This document shows positions 8,682 through 17,017 of a DNA stretch of 37,696 nucleotides, piece by piece. The position numbers and the translations under genes were made by a program. Numbering within the stretch: the first letter of the stretch is position 1; each line of letters starts with the position of its first letter. This DNA comes from Corynebacterium tuscaniense (GTDB lineage Bacteria > Actinomycetota > Actinomycetes > Mycobacteriales > Mycobacteriaceae): NCBI RefSeq assembly GCF_008693065.1, contig NZ_VXKH01000014.1, positions 1 through 37,696 of the forward strand, in the 5' to 3' direction. Below the pieces are notes generated by a model, which was not told the origin of the DNA, searched no databases, and was given only the letters and a program-made list of their open reading frames with translations.

Positions 8682-8753
8682 GGTTTGACTATCGCCCTGA
8701 ACTGCGAACGGTGACCTGGGGTTTCGCCCCGCGGCGATCGCCATTGTCAAACC
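8682..8753. repeat. Interrupted inverted repeat with internal hairpin
   Basis: GGTTTGAC-t-ATCGCC (8682-8696) is mirrored by GGCGAT-n7-GTCAAACC (8733-8753), and GGGG-tttcg-CCCC (8718-8730) forms an inner hairpin. It lies between the metE and HNH genes, which converge. No U-tract follows on either strand. It may be a bidirectional terminator or a small repeat element associated with the HNH gene. Confidence 0.5.
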
Positions 8754-8776
8754 GAACCACACAGCCTGTTTTTGGG

Positions 8777-8813
8777 CATGCCGAAAGACCAGCTGTTGCT
8801 GGCTTTCAGCATG
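8777..8813. repeat. Strong stem-loop downstream of the HNH gene
   Basis: The arms CATGC-C-GAAAG-A-CCAGC and GCTGG-CTTTC-A-GCATG pair around a TGTT loop with one mismatch and one bulge. It sits 19 bp past the stop of the HNH gene on the minus strand. A terminator role is plausible, but the run after it on the minus strand is A-rich, not T-rich. Confidence 0.5.
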
Positions 8814-8831
8814 AGGTGTGAGGTGTCTCGC

Positions 8832-9941
8832 TTATCTTCCGTAGAGCAGTGTCATCGCTCCGTAGGGGTGGACGGTATTAGCCACCAAGTATCCCCGGGG
8901 TGATCGCCAGGTTGGTGTGCCGCGGATGTTTTCCACCCTGCCCCGGTAGGCGTGTTCCGGGTCATCATCGTTGGTGCGGTTGTGATAGCGACACAGCATC
9001 GCCAGGTTATCCATATTGGTGTGCCCGCCTTTCGACCAGGCACGGATGTGGTGGACTTGACAGTTATCGGCAGCATGCCGGCACTCCGGTACCGGGCAGG
9101 TTGGCAGTGTGGCCCGTGCCAGGTCGCGTTGTTTACGGTTGGCGAACCGTTGCGTGTCATACAGGTTGACCGCACCTTCCTGCGGGTGGAATAACGCCAC
9201 CTCCAACTCGGCCCCGTGGTGCTGCGTCAGGTAGTCCGCACCGGTGATCGTCGTGCCATCGGTAAGCCCCAGGATGGTGTCGTCGCCGTCACCGCCGATG
9301 ATGGTGATGTAGTCCGGCAGTGGGACCAGGATCAGCGGGCGGGGCACAGCAGGTGCCACAGCTGGGGCAACAGAAGCCGGGGTTGTGGCTTCGTTGTCCT
9401 CAGAAGGGCGCAGGCCGAGCATCGTCATGAATGTTTCGTACATCTGTGGGCCAGCAGGACCATCCCCGAGGCCCTGGCGTGAGGCGTACTCGATGGCTGC
9501 AGCGTCTTCTTCTCTAGCCGTGATGATGATAGGGCGCCTCTTTTTACGTGAGCGCCCAAACCCCAACGTTGGTTCCGCGGCGGGTTTGTCCACCTCCGGG
9601 ACGATGGTCTTCGCCCGACGCTGAAGCGTTGCATAATCCCCCGGGACGGAAAGCAACGCCAAACGCAGGTCCCATCTCTGACCGGGGTTGGTAACCTCGG
9701 TCAGACGTGTCTCGATGTAGGCAAGTTGATCCAAGGACTTCTGCGTGGACCGAGCTACCTTGATCGCGTTGGCTTGTTTACGGGTGAACGTCGTCTTCCC
9801 GTAGTAGACCGCGTGGAGCTTGGTCCATTCGCGAACACGAGCAGGGCTGCAGCCGGTATCACGGAGGACCTGGGCATCAAAGGATGCCAAGGTCTCGATC
9901 GGGTTCGTTAAACCCGCCACGAGCGCTGCAAAAGGATTCAT
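8832..9941 (-). CDS. DUF222/13E12-type HNH endonuclease
   Basis: The protein is 369 residues from the ATG at 9941. The frame remains open for 47 more codons upstream (to 10082), but that stretch is arginine- and aromatic-rich and lacks family character, so the internal start MNPFAALVAGL is preferred. The N-terminal two thirds is the helical DUF222 region seen in 13E12-repeat proteins of mycobacteria and corynebacteria. The C-terminus has a full HNH nuclease motif: CPVPECRHAADNCQVHHI, then GGHTNMDNLAMLCRYHNR, with paired Cys ligands and the HH/N/H catalytic pattern. Members occur in many divergent copies per genome and are thought to be mobile or self-spreading; the biological role is unsettled. 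A DnaA-box-containing dyad lies 50-80 bp before the start. Confidence 0.85.
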   Translation of the reverse strand: MNPFAALVAGLTNPIETLASFDAQVLRDTGCSPARVREWTKLHAVYYGKTTFTRKQANAIKVARSTQKSLDQLAYIETRLTEVTNPGQRWDLRLALLSVPGDYATLQRRAKTIVPEVDKPAAEPTLGFGRSRKKRRPIIITAREEDAAAIEYASRQGLGDGPAGPQMYETFMTMLGLRPSEDNEATTPASVAPAVAPAVPRPLILVPLPDYITIIGGDGDDTILGLTDGTTITGADYLTQHHGAELEVALFHPQEGAVNLYDTQRFANRKQRDLARATLPTCPVPECRHAADNCQVHHIRAWSKGGHTNMDNLAMLCRYHNRTNDDDPEHAYRGRVENIRGTPTWRSPRGYLVANTVHPYGAMTLLYGR

Positions 9942-10352
9942 GCCGGCAACGCTAAACCGAAACCAGAAAACGCGCGAGAAGGGTCTGAAAATCCTGTGGA
10001 TAACCGGAAAAACGATCCACAGGGTGCGCACACTGAAGCGCGCGCAGGAGACCGAAGGCCAGCGAAAACGGACCGGTTCCACGAAAACTCAAAAAAGATT
10101 TAGACACTCGGCGCGGAACTAAACTGATCATGCCACGCCGGCACCAGACACACTTTTGATCCTTAACCCTATTAGCCCTTTAATCCCAAGAAGAAAACCG
10201 CCGAGCAGTTCACATCGGCGGTGTTTCTCATTATTTACGGGTTTTAATCCGTCTTGTGTTCTCCAGACTAATGGATGTGCCGTCCTGCGAGTATTCAGGC
10301 GCGTCGCACGAATCTCGCGGTCGTCACAGCAGATCCCGGCGTGAGCGCGGCC
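9942..10352. other. Intergenic region upstream of HNH gene and downstream of gcdH
   Basis: No credible gene is seen. It holds a 9-bp perfect dyad CCTGTGGAT-N13-ATCCACAGG (9993-10023), which includes a perfect DnaA box at 9995-10003. It also holds the gcdH terminator (10187-10222) and a weaker hairpin (10287-10318, arms GCGAG-t-ATTC and GAATCTCGC). Confidence 0.5.
10187..10222 (-). terminator. Intrinsic terminator of the gab-gcd operon
   Basis: ACCGCCGA (10197-10204) pairs perfectly with TCGGCGGT (10215-10222). Read on the minus strand, the hairpin is followed by TTTTCTTCTT, a good U-tract. It lies 130 bp past the gcdH stop codon and so would end the minus-strand operon. Confidence 0.7.
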
Positions 10353-11567
10353 TTACGCGAATGCGTTCAGGCCGGTCATCTTCTGGCCCAGGATGAGGGT
10401 GTGCATTTCATCGGTGCCCTCGTAGGTGCGCACGGATTCGAGGTTCGCGGCGTGGCGGATGGGGGAGTACTCGTGTTGGATGCCGTTTCCTCCGAGGATG
10501 GTGCGTGCTTCGCGGGCGATCTCGATGGCTACGCGGGTATTTTGCAGTTTGGCCACGGAGATCTGGGAGATGTCCAGGGTGCCGGCGTCTTTCTGGCGGC
10601 CGACGTGCAGGGCCAGCAGGTAGCCCTGGTTCAAACCGATTGCCATGTCTACCAGCTTCTTCTGGGTGAGCTGGAAGCCGGCGATGGGTTTGCCAAATTG
10701 GGTGCGCTCTTGGGCGTAGGCCAGTGCGCACTCGATGGAGTCACGCGCAGCACCGAGCACACCCCAGCCGATGCCGTAGCGTGCTTCGTTGAGGCACATC
10801 AGGGGTGCTTTGAGGCCGAAGCGGCCGGCAAGGATCTTGTCTTCGCCGACGAGGGCATCCTTCAGGTAGATGTGCGCCTGGGTGGATACGCGCATGGAGA
10901 GTTTGCGGTCGATCTGCTGCGGGTTGAAGCCGGGAGTGCCCTTTTCCACGATGAACCCAGCAACGGTTTCTTCCCGGCCTTCTGGGATTCCGTCGAGGCC
11001 TGCGGCGGCGAGGTCAGCGGTGGAGACCTTGGCCCAAATGATGGTCAGGTCGGCGTAGTGGGACAGGCCGATCCAGCGCTTCTCACCGTTGAGAACCCAG
11101 CCTTCACCCGGCTTGTAGGTGGCGCGGGTGGTCATAGAGGCGGGGTCTGAACCAGCAAACGGTTCGGTCAGGCCGAAGGCGCCGAGTAGTTCCGCGGCGG
11201 CCATCTTGGGCAGGTACTTTTCCTTCTGCTCCTCGGTGCCGTGGAGGTGGATGGAGGTCATGGCCAGGGAGCCGAGGACGGAGAAGATGGTGCGCAGGCC
11301 GGAGTCAGCGGCTTCGACTTCGAGCATGGCCAGGCCGTAGTCGACGGCGGAGCGGCCGGGGCAGCCGTAGCCGGACAGGTGGGCACCGATCATGCCTTTC
11401 TCGGCGAAGCGGGGGATGAGTTCGAAGGGTACGTGTGCGTCTTCGTACCACTGGCCGACGTGGGGTTTGATTTCGGTTTCGACGAATGCGCGGACGTCAT
11501 CGCGCCATGCGATCTCGTCGGGGGAGAGGAGGCTGTCGAAGTTGAGCAGGTCGGTTGCAAAAGTCAT
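10353..11567 (-). CDS. gcdH: Acyl-CoA dehydrogenase, glutaryl-CoA dehydrogenase type
   Basis: This 404-residue FAD-dependent acyl-CoA dehydrogenase most resembles glutaryl-CoA dehydrogenase, which oxidises and decarboxylates glutaryl-CoA to crotonyl-CoA. The catalytic base is Glu383 in TYEGTDEMHTLILG, near-identical to the human GCDH motif TYEGTHDIHALILG. The segment DSGLRTIFSVLGSLAM parallels the GCDH substrate-binding SGYRSAMSVQSSLVM, keeping the arginine, with Thr for Ser next to it. GLTEPFAGSDPASM and NGEKRWIG are the usual FAD-fold motifs. AAAGGA lies 6-7 nt before the ATG. It is the last gene of a minus-strand operon with a CoA-transferase, a transporter, gabD and gabT, which supports glutaryl-CoA as substrate. 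An isovaleryl- or short-chain substrate is less likely. Confidence 0.8.
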   Translation of the reverse strand: MTFATDLLNFDSLLSPDEIAWRDDVRAFVETEIKPHVGQWYEDAHVPFELIPRFAEKGMIGAHLSGYGCPGRSAVDYGLAMLEVEAADSGLRTIFSVLGSLAMTSIHLHGTEEQKEKYLPKMAAAELLGAFGLTEPFAGSDPASMTTRATYKPGEGWVLNGEKRWIGLSHYADLTIIWAKVSTADLAAAGLDGIPEGREETVAGFIVEKGTPGFNPQQIDRKLSMRVSTQAHIYLKDALVGEDKILAGRFGLKAPLMCLNEARYGIGWGVLGAARDSIECALAYAQERTQFGKPIAGFQLTQKKLVDMAIGLNQGYLLALHVGRQKDAGTLDISQISVAKLQNTRVAIEIAREARTILGGNGIQHEYSPIRHAANLESVRTYEGTDEMHTLILGQKMTGLNAFA

Positions 11568-11607
11568 GATGGGTCCTTTCTCGGGGTTGAGATGAAAGTA
11601 GTGGGGG

Positions 11608-12795
11608 TTATTCGGTTGAGGTCTTGGCCGGGGTGGTGGCGATCCATTCCAGGACGTCGTCGCGGTCTTCGTCGAGGCCCGGCGCGGCCTTGGTGTATTG
11701 GATGGCGCCGGAGCTCATGTCCAAGGGGTTGGACACGAAGGGGATTTCGTCGGTGCCGTCCTTGGTTCGGATGCGCACGACGGGTTCTAGCCCAAGATCG
11801 TCGGCAAAGTGCACGGCTTCGCGCACGGTGAGGATCGGGGCGATGGGGAGGCCTTTGGTGCGGAATAGGTCGATCCATTCCTGCGCGTTCTTCGCCGCCA
11901 GCAGGTCGTGCAGGATGGGTCTCAGTGTTTCGCGGTTGGTGTTGCGTTGTTCGTTGGTGGCAAAGCGCGGGTCGTCGATAAGCTCGGGCGCGCCGAGCCC
12001 CTCGGCGAAGACCGCGAATTGTTTGTTGTTGCCCACGGCGATGACCAGTTCGCGGTCTTTGGCGGGGAAGGGGCCGTACGGGAAGATCGACGGGTGGTCG
12101 TTGCCCGTGCGGGTCATTTCCGCGTCAGATGCCACGGCGGCGGAGGTCATGTTGACCATGGAGGACAATGCCGCCGAGAGCAGGTTTGTGCGGATTGTTT
12201 CGCCGCCACCTCCGAACCGTTCGCGGCGCAGGAGGGAGGCGAGGATGCCGACGGCGGTGTGGAGGCCTGTGAGCACGTCGATAAACGCGTAACCTGCTTT
12301 TTGCGGTGGCCCATCGGGCGAGCCCGTGATGGACATGAAGCCACTTGATGCCTGAATGAGCATGTCATAGCCCGGAAGCTGCGCGCCGGCGCGTGAGCCG
12401 AAGCCCGTGATCTTCGCGTGGATCAGATCAGGCCATCGCTTTTCGACGCTCTCCGGGTCCAGCCCGAACTTATCTAAACTGCCCACCCGGAAGTTATCGA
12501 TGAGCACGTCTGCACGGTCAATGATCGCGTACGCCGTTTCCAGGTCGTCTGGGTTTTTCAGGTTGAGTTTGATGGAGTTCTTGTTGCGGTTGATGGACAG
12601 GTAGTACGTGCCCACATCGCCGCGCTTAGGCGGAACCCACTGGCGAGTGTCATCACCGGTGGGACCTTCTACCTTGATCACGGTGGCGCCCAGGTCCGCG
12701 AGCAGCATCGTCGCGTAAGGGCCCGCGAGGACGCGGGAGAAATCCGCTACAACAATGCCGTGCAGGGGGCCACCTTGAGGTTGTTGGAGTGCCAT
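11608..12795 (-). CDS. CaiB/BaiF-family (class III) CoA-transferase
   Basis: The 395-residue protein is a class III CoA-transferase. The N-terminus HGIVVADFSRVLAGPYATML and ADLGATVIKVEGP are family hallmarks. The catalytic aspartate that forms the acyl-anhydride is Asp144 in PGYDMLIQASSG. Length is normal for the family. It starts only 2 bp after the YkvI-type gene, with AAAGGA inside that gene's 3' end, so it is clearly co-transcribed. Next to gcdH and gabDT the most economical role is a succinyl-CoA:glutarate CoA-transferase, like Pseudomonas GcdG or human SUGCT. That substrate is inferred from context, since the family also handles oxalate, carnitine and other acids. Confidence 0.85.
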   Translation of the reverse strand: MALQQPQGGPLHGIVVADFSRVLAGPYATMLLADLGATVIKVEGPTGDDTRQWVPPKRGDVGTYYLSINRNKNSIKLNLKNPDDLETAYAIIDRADVLIDNFRVGSLDKFGLDPESVEKRWPDLIHAKITGFGSRAGAQLPGYDMLIQASSGFMSITGSPDGPPQKAGYAFIDVLTGLHTAVGILASLLRRERFGGGGETIRTNLLSAALSSMVNMTSAAVASDAEMTRTGNDHPSIFPYGPFPAKDRELVIAVGNNKQFAVFAEGLGAPELIDDPRFATNEQRNTNRETLRPILHDLLAAKNAQEWIDLFRTKGLPIAPILTVREAVHFADDLGLEPVVRIRTKDGTDEIPFVSNPLDMSSGAIQYTKAAPGLDEDRDDVLEWIATTPAKTSTE

Positions 12796-12797
12796 TC

Positions 12798-14048
12798 TTA
12801 CTGTCCTTTGTTTGATTTCCTGGTTCTTTTCGCTGCCTGGGTTGCCTGTTCCAATTCTTCGATGAACTTGTCATCCTCAATATTGGAGCGCCGGGCAGAG
12901 TCTTGCAGCATGTTCCATTGAGAATCCGGTACAGCCTCGGCGCTGCCGTGCCAGAAGAAAAGCCTGCGTGCTTCCCTGCGCAGGGAGATCTCCTTCTTCA
13001 ACTCATGGCGGTGCGTCCACCACGCCCAGCCGATGATGACCATGATGAGTAGACCCATGTAACCCAGAACCGGGTAGACCCAGCCGATGAGGTTGCTGAA
13101 GCCGATGAAGCTGAGCACGAAACCAATCAGCACGGCGGCAACGTAGATGGGGTAGAAATTTTTCGGTTTGTTGCGGGCGAGGCGCTTGCCAAAGGCGTAG
13201 AACATGCCGATCGCGGTGTTGTAGATCATGCCGTAGATGGCAAATGTCATTACAAGACCAAGTACTGGGTTGATCGCGGTGATCATGGCCTGCGTTGGCA
13301 TCTCATTGTCCTGGACGGTGTCCACGCTGAGGTACAGCGAGGTAACCAACATGGCCAGCAGGAGCAGGAAGCAGGCGCCACCGGCCAGGCCACCCCAGCC
13401 CGCTTCACGCGGGTCAAAGAGGTTGCCGCCGATGACGATGGCCATGGATACCCCGACGATGATCTGCAAGCCAATACTGTTGATCGCCGCTACCCACCAG
13501 TTAGGCAGGGTGGTAGGAATCTGTGTTGCCTGTTCGTGCAGGGTGGAAAAGTCCGGCTCAGCGGTGGCGATGGTCCAAATTGTGGCAATGGCGATCATGA
13601 CAATGATCAACGGCGTCAAGGCACCAATAGCCACCGTCACCTTGTCCACGTCCAGCAAGCCGGTGAGCAGAACCAGCACCAGCATGATGGTAGCCCCGAT
13701 CCACACCGGCCAGCCGAACTGCTGGTTCAGGTTTGCTCCCGCACCGGCGAACATGGCGAAGCCGATGCAGAACAAGCACACCAGTGTCGCGCCATCAAGA
13801 ATCTTGGACACGATCGGCCCGGAGATAGCGTCAAACACACCCGTGTGTTCCTTCGCTCGGTGGTAGCTGCCCAGCTGAAGCATGGCAAAACCGGTGAGCG
13901 TCAGTGCGAGTGAGGTGAGGAATGCGCCGAGCAGACCCCAGTTGCCAAAGGCGACGAAGTACTGGAGGGACTCGCGGCCAGAGGCGAAGCTGGCGCCGAC
14001 CAGAACGCCGACGAAGGCCATGGCGATCTCAAGGACTCTGAGTTTCAT
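12798..14048 (-). CDS. YkvI-type membrane transporter
   Basis: The 416-residue protein has about ten membrane segments and a charged cytoplasmic C-terminus of about 70 residues. The start MAFVGVLVGASFASGRESLQYF is typical of the YkvI family, relatives of the amino-acid/polyamine/organocation (LeuT-fold) transporters, in which the first helix is broken around GASFASGRE. It takes the operon position held by the GABA permease gabP in C. glutamicum gabTDP. It is therefore a candidate importer for GABA, 5-aminovalerate or glutarate. AAAGGG lies about 9 nt before the ATG. Substrate is inferred from context only. Confidence 0.7.
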   Translation of the reverse strand: MKLRVLEIAMAFVGVLVGASFASGRESLQYFVAFGNWGLLGAFLTSLALTLTGFAMLQLGSYHRAKEHTGVFDAISGPIVSKILDGATLVCLFCIGFAMFAGAGANLNQQFGWPVWIGATIMLVLVLLTGLLDVDKVTVAIGALTPLIIVMIAIATIWTIATAEPDFSTLHEQATQIPTTLPNWWVAAINSIGLQIIVGVSMAIVIGGNLFDPREAGWGGLAGGACFLLLLAMLVTSLYLSVDTVQDNEMPTQAMITAINPVLGLVMTFAIYGMIYNTAIGMFYAFGKRLARNKPKNFYPIYVAAVLIGFVLSFIGFSNLIGWVYPVLGYMGLLIMVIIGWAWWTHRHELKKEISLRREARRLFFWHGSAEAVPDSQWNMLQDSARRSNIEDDKFIEELEQATQAAKRTRKSNKGQ

Positions 14049-14094
14049 GGGTGTAGCCCTTTCTCATGGGTTGTGGTTGGAGGTTTGCGGAGGG

Positions 14095-15552
14095 TTAGGA
14101 GCCGATGTAGCGGATGTCCAGGTATTCTTCGATTCCTTCGGCGCCGCCTTCCCGGCCGAAACCGGACTGCTTAATGCCGCCGAATGGGGCGGCGATGTCG
14201 GTGATCATGCCTCGGTTGATGCCCACCATTCCGGCATTGAGCTCTTTGGCAAAGCGCTGGCAGGTGTGCACGTTTTCGGAGAACCCGTAGGATGCCAAGC
14301 CGAACTCCGTGTCATTAGCCTTTTCAATCGCCTCATCTAGCGTGCTGAACGTGCTCACGGTGGCCACCGGGCCGAAGATCTCCTCACGCAGGATGCGTGC
14401 ATCCGCGGGGATGCCACTGAGTACCGTTGGCGGATAGAAGTAGCCGGTCTGCTCCGGTATCTCACCACCACGGTGGACGGTGGCGCCGGCCTCAACCGTT
14501 TCGGTGACCAGTGCATGGATGCGGTCGCGCTGCGCAGCGGTAATCATGGGGCCCAAGGTGGTGTCTTCCTCCAGGCCATTGCCCATGACAACCTTGTCCA
14601 TTTTTTCGGAGAGGCGCTGGGTGAACTCGTTGGCAATTGATTCGTGCACGAGGAAGCGGTTGGCTGCCACGCACACCTCACCGCCGTTGCGGAGTTTCGC
14701 CTGCATAGCGCAGGTGAGCGCGAGCTCCATGTCCGCGTCTTCCGCCACCACGAAGGGTGCATTGCCGCCCAGCTCCATCGATGCGCGCTGCAGGTTCTGC
14801 GCGGACTGCCGCATGAGGATCTTGCCTACCGCGGTGGAACCGGTGAAGGTGATCTTGCGCAGGCGGGCATCCGCCATCAATGTTTCAGACAGCTTGGCGG
14901 CGTCGGTGGTGGGGAGGATCTGGATGAGGTTCCTAGGGGCGCTGAAACGCTCCAGCACATCCGCGATGACCTGGCCCAGCAGCAGCATGGACAGCGGGGT
15001 CTCCGCGGCGGGTTTGACCAGCACTGGGCAGCCAGCTGCCAGCGCGGGGGCGATCTTGCGCGCGCCCATGGCCAGCGGGAAATTCCACGGCGTGATTGCC
15101 AGCACCGGACCAACCGGGGTGCGCGTCACCACAATGTCACCAGCACCCGCTGGTGACTGCGCGTACCGGCCGGGGATGCGCACAGCTTCCTCGCCGAACC
15201 AGCGGAAATAATCCGCCGTGTTCGCCGTTTCTCCGCGTGCCTCAATGAGTGGTTTGCCCATCTCTAAGGTCATCGTGCGCGCGAATTCTTCCTGGCGTGC
15301 CATGATTTCCTTGTAGATCGCGTGGCAAATGTCCGCCTTCTTCCGCGGCGTGAACGCCACATATGCTTTTTGCGTATCGACGGCCCGAGCAAGCGCCCCA
15401 AGCCAATCCTCCGCCTCCGTGTTCACCACGTGCGCAATGGTTTTTTCCGTAGCCGGGTTGACCACATCAAAATGTTCACGGCGTGCGGAGGTATCAGCAC
15501 GTGGATCCAGCGGCAGATCGGTGGGCAGCTGGGGGTCTTTAAACAAGGTCAT
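14095..15552 (-). CDS. gabD: Succinate/glutarate semialdehyde dehydrogenase
   Basis: The 485-residue protein is an NAD(P)-dependent aldehyde dehydrogenase of the GabD type, oxidising succinate semialdehyde (or the C5 homologue glutarate semialdehyde) to the dicarboxylic acid. The visible motifs are ITPWNFPLAM with the active-site Asn, FTGSTAVGKIL in the Rossmann fold, MELGGNAPF with the general-base Glu, and NGGEVCVAANR with the catalytic Cys. The C-terminal end has FGGIKQSGFGREGG. AAGGAG lies about 10 nt before the ATG. It follows gabT by 31 bp in the minus-strand operon. Confidence 0.92.
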   Translation of the reverse strand: MTLFKDPQLPTDLPLDPRADTSARREHFDVVNPATEKTIAHVVNTEAEDWLGALARAVDTQKAYVAFTPRKKADICHAIYKEIMARQEEFARTMTLEMGKPLIEARGETANTADYFRWFGEEAVRIPGRYAQSPAGAGDIVVTRTPVGPVLAITPWNFPLAMGARKIAPALAAGCPVLVKPAAETPLSMLLLGQVIADVLERFSAPRNLIQILPTTDAAKLSETLMADARLRKITFTGSTAVGKILMRQSAQNLQRASMELGGNAPFVVAEDADMELALTCAMQAKLRNGGEVCVAANRFLVHESIANEFTQRLSEKMDKVVMGNGLEEDTTLGPMITAAQRDRIHALVTETVEAGATVHRGGEIPEQTGYFYPPTVLSGIPADARILREEIFGPVATVSTFSTLDEAIEKANDTEFGLASYGFSENVHTCQRFAKELNAGMVGINRGMITDIAAPFGGIKQSGFGREGGAEGIEEYLDIRYIGS

Positions 15553-15583
15553 AATCGTCTCACTCCTTGGGTGTACGCGGTGG

Positions 15584-16894
15584 CTAGAAGGTGTTCTTCA
15601 ACGCGGCAACGAGGATCTCCAGCCCCTCGTTCAACAGCGCCTCCGGGATCACCAATGGGGGCAGAAGCCGGATGACATTGCCATCAACACCACAGGTCAG
15701 GGTGATCACACCCTGCTCTTTACAGGCATTAGCTACTGCTGCGGTGCGCTCCGCCGTATCCAACTCAATGGCCATCATTGCGCCACGGCCACGCACATCC
15801 TTGACCTCCTCATGTGCCAGCAACGGCTCGAGGTGGGTACGGATGATGGCCTCAATCTCACGGGCGCGACCACACAGATCGTTCTCTTCGATCTCCTCAA
15901 ACACAGCCATCGCTGCCGCACAGGCCAGCGGGTTACCGGCATACGTGCCACCCAGTGCGCCGGGGCCAGGAGCGTCCATGATCTCCGCACGGCCAGTCAC
16001 AGCGGACAGTGGCATGCCGTCCGCCAATGCTTTTGCGGAGGTGATCATGTCTGGTTCCACCCCTTCGTGGCTACAGGCGAACATGTCACCGGTGCGGGCC
16101 AAGCCTGCCTGGATCTCATCGGCCACAAAGACAACGTTGTTCTCGCGGCACCATGTTGCAATGGCCGGCATGAAACCCTCCGCCGGCTCAATGAAGCCAC
16201 CTTCGCCCTGAATGGATTCCAGGACCACGCACGCCAAGTTCTCCACACCAATCTGGCCTTCGAGCACGCGGATCGCGCGGTCAGCTGCCTCCTGGCCCGA
16301 CAGGCCATCACGCAGCGGGTACGACATGGGCAGGCGGTGAACATCGGAGGCAAATGGACCAAAGCCAGTCTTGTACGGCTTGTTCTTCGCAGTCATGGCC
16401 AGCGTGAAGTTCGTGCGACCATGGTAGGCGTTATCAAAGGTGGCCACAGCGAATTTTCCGGTGTACGCGCGGGCGATCTTTACAGCGTTTTCCACGGCTT
16501 CCGCACCGGAGTTGAACAACGCAGTCTTTTTCGGGAAGTCACCCGGGGTCAGCTCATTGAGCTTCTCGCACACGTCGATGAAACCTTCGTAGCCGGTGAC
16601 CAAAAAGCAGGTGTGGGTAAACTTCTGTGCTGCCTTAGTGACAGCTGCGGTCACGCGAGGATTGGACACACCTACCGAGGTCACGGCGATGCCGGAGGCA
16701 AAGTCGATGAGGGAGTTCCCGTCGACGTCGATAAGCACCCCGCCATCACCATCCACGATGTACCGCGGAAGGCCGGGCACCAAAGCCCGTGCGACAGCGT
16801 GCTCGCGACGCGCGTCCAGGCGGGCATTGTCTCCCTCCGTAGGCGCGCTCGTGATGGTGCGCTTCTGCGGGAGGCGGTAGGTGAGGTCTTGCAT
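15584..16894 (-). CDS. gabT: 4-aminobutyrate / 5-aminovalerate aminotransferase
   Basis: The PLP-dependent class III aminotransferase moves the amino group of GABA or 5-aminovalerate to 2-oxoglutarate. The chosen ATG at 16894 (436 residues) has GGAG 5 nt upstream; a GTG at 16900 is in frame but overlaps that ribosome-binding site. NSGAEAVENAVKIAR contains the cofactor phosphate loop. Asp259 (VFVADEIQAG) should bind the pyridine nitrogen and Lys288 (SAKALADGMP) forms the Schiff base. It is the first gene of the minus-strand operon gabT-gabD-ykvI-like-caiB-like-gcdH, divergent from gabR. The C. glutamicum GabT is known to accept both C4 and C5 omega-amino acids. Confidence 0.93.
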   Translation of the reverse strand: MQDLTYRLPQKRTITSAPTEGDNARLDARREHAVARALVPGLPRYIVDGDGGVLIDVDGNSLIDFASGIAVTSVGVSNPRVTAAVTKAAQKFTHTCFLVTGYEGFIDVCEKLNELTPGDFPKKTALFNSGAEAVENAVKIARAYTGKFAVATFDNAYHGRTNFTLAMTAKNKPYKTGFGPFASDVHRLPMSYPLRDGLSGQEAADRAIRVLEGQIGVENLACVVLESIQGEGGFIEPAEGFMPAIATWCRENNVVFVADEIQAGLARTGDMFACSHEGVEPDMITSAKALADGMPLSAVTGRAEIMDAPGPGALGGTYAGNPLACAAAMAVFEEIEENDLCGRAREIEAIIRTHLEPLLAHEEVKDVRGRGAMMAIELDTAERTAAVANACKEQGVITLTCGVDGNVIRLLPPLVIPEALLNEGLEILVAALKNTF

Positions 16895-17017
16895 GATCAC
16901 TCCTTCTCTACTGAGGACTTCGTGTAGTCAAACCAGTATGTGGTGAAGAAGGTGATGTCCGTCATGTACAGTACGGCGAAAAATGTTGGACGAATTGTAC
17001 GCAGTGGAGATTGTGTG
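16895..17017. promoter_or_regulatory. gabT-gabR divergent promoter region
   Basis: This 123-bp gap separates the divergent gab operon and its regulator. It carries three GTAC cores, at 16966-16969, 16971-16974 and 16997-17000, the first two forming TGTACAGTAC. They are candidate half-sites for the PucR-type regulator. A minus-strand CATACT (16940-16935) could be the gabT -10. The assignments are tentative. Confidence 0.35.

Noticed and set aside
9942..10082. 47-residue N-terminal extension of the HNH protein
   Set aside because: Arg/Phe-rich, no family similarity, and it would run through the DnaA-box dyad; the ATG at 9941 is preferred.
15329..16927. 532-codon open frame on the plus strand opposite gabD and gabT
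   Set aside because: Antisense shadow spanning two real genes with complete catalytic motifs; no domain is recognisable in the translation.
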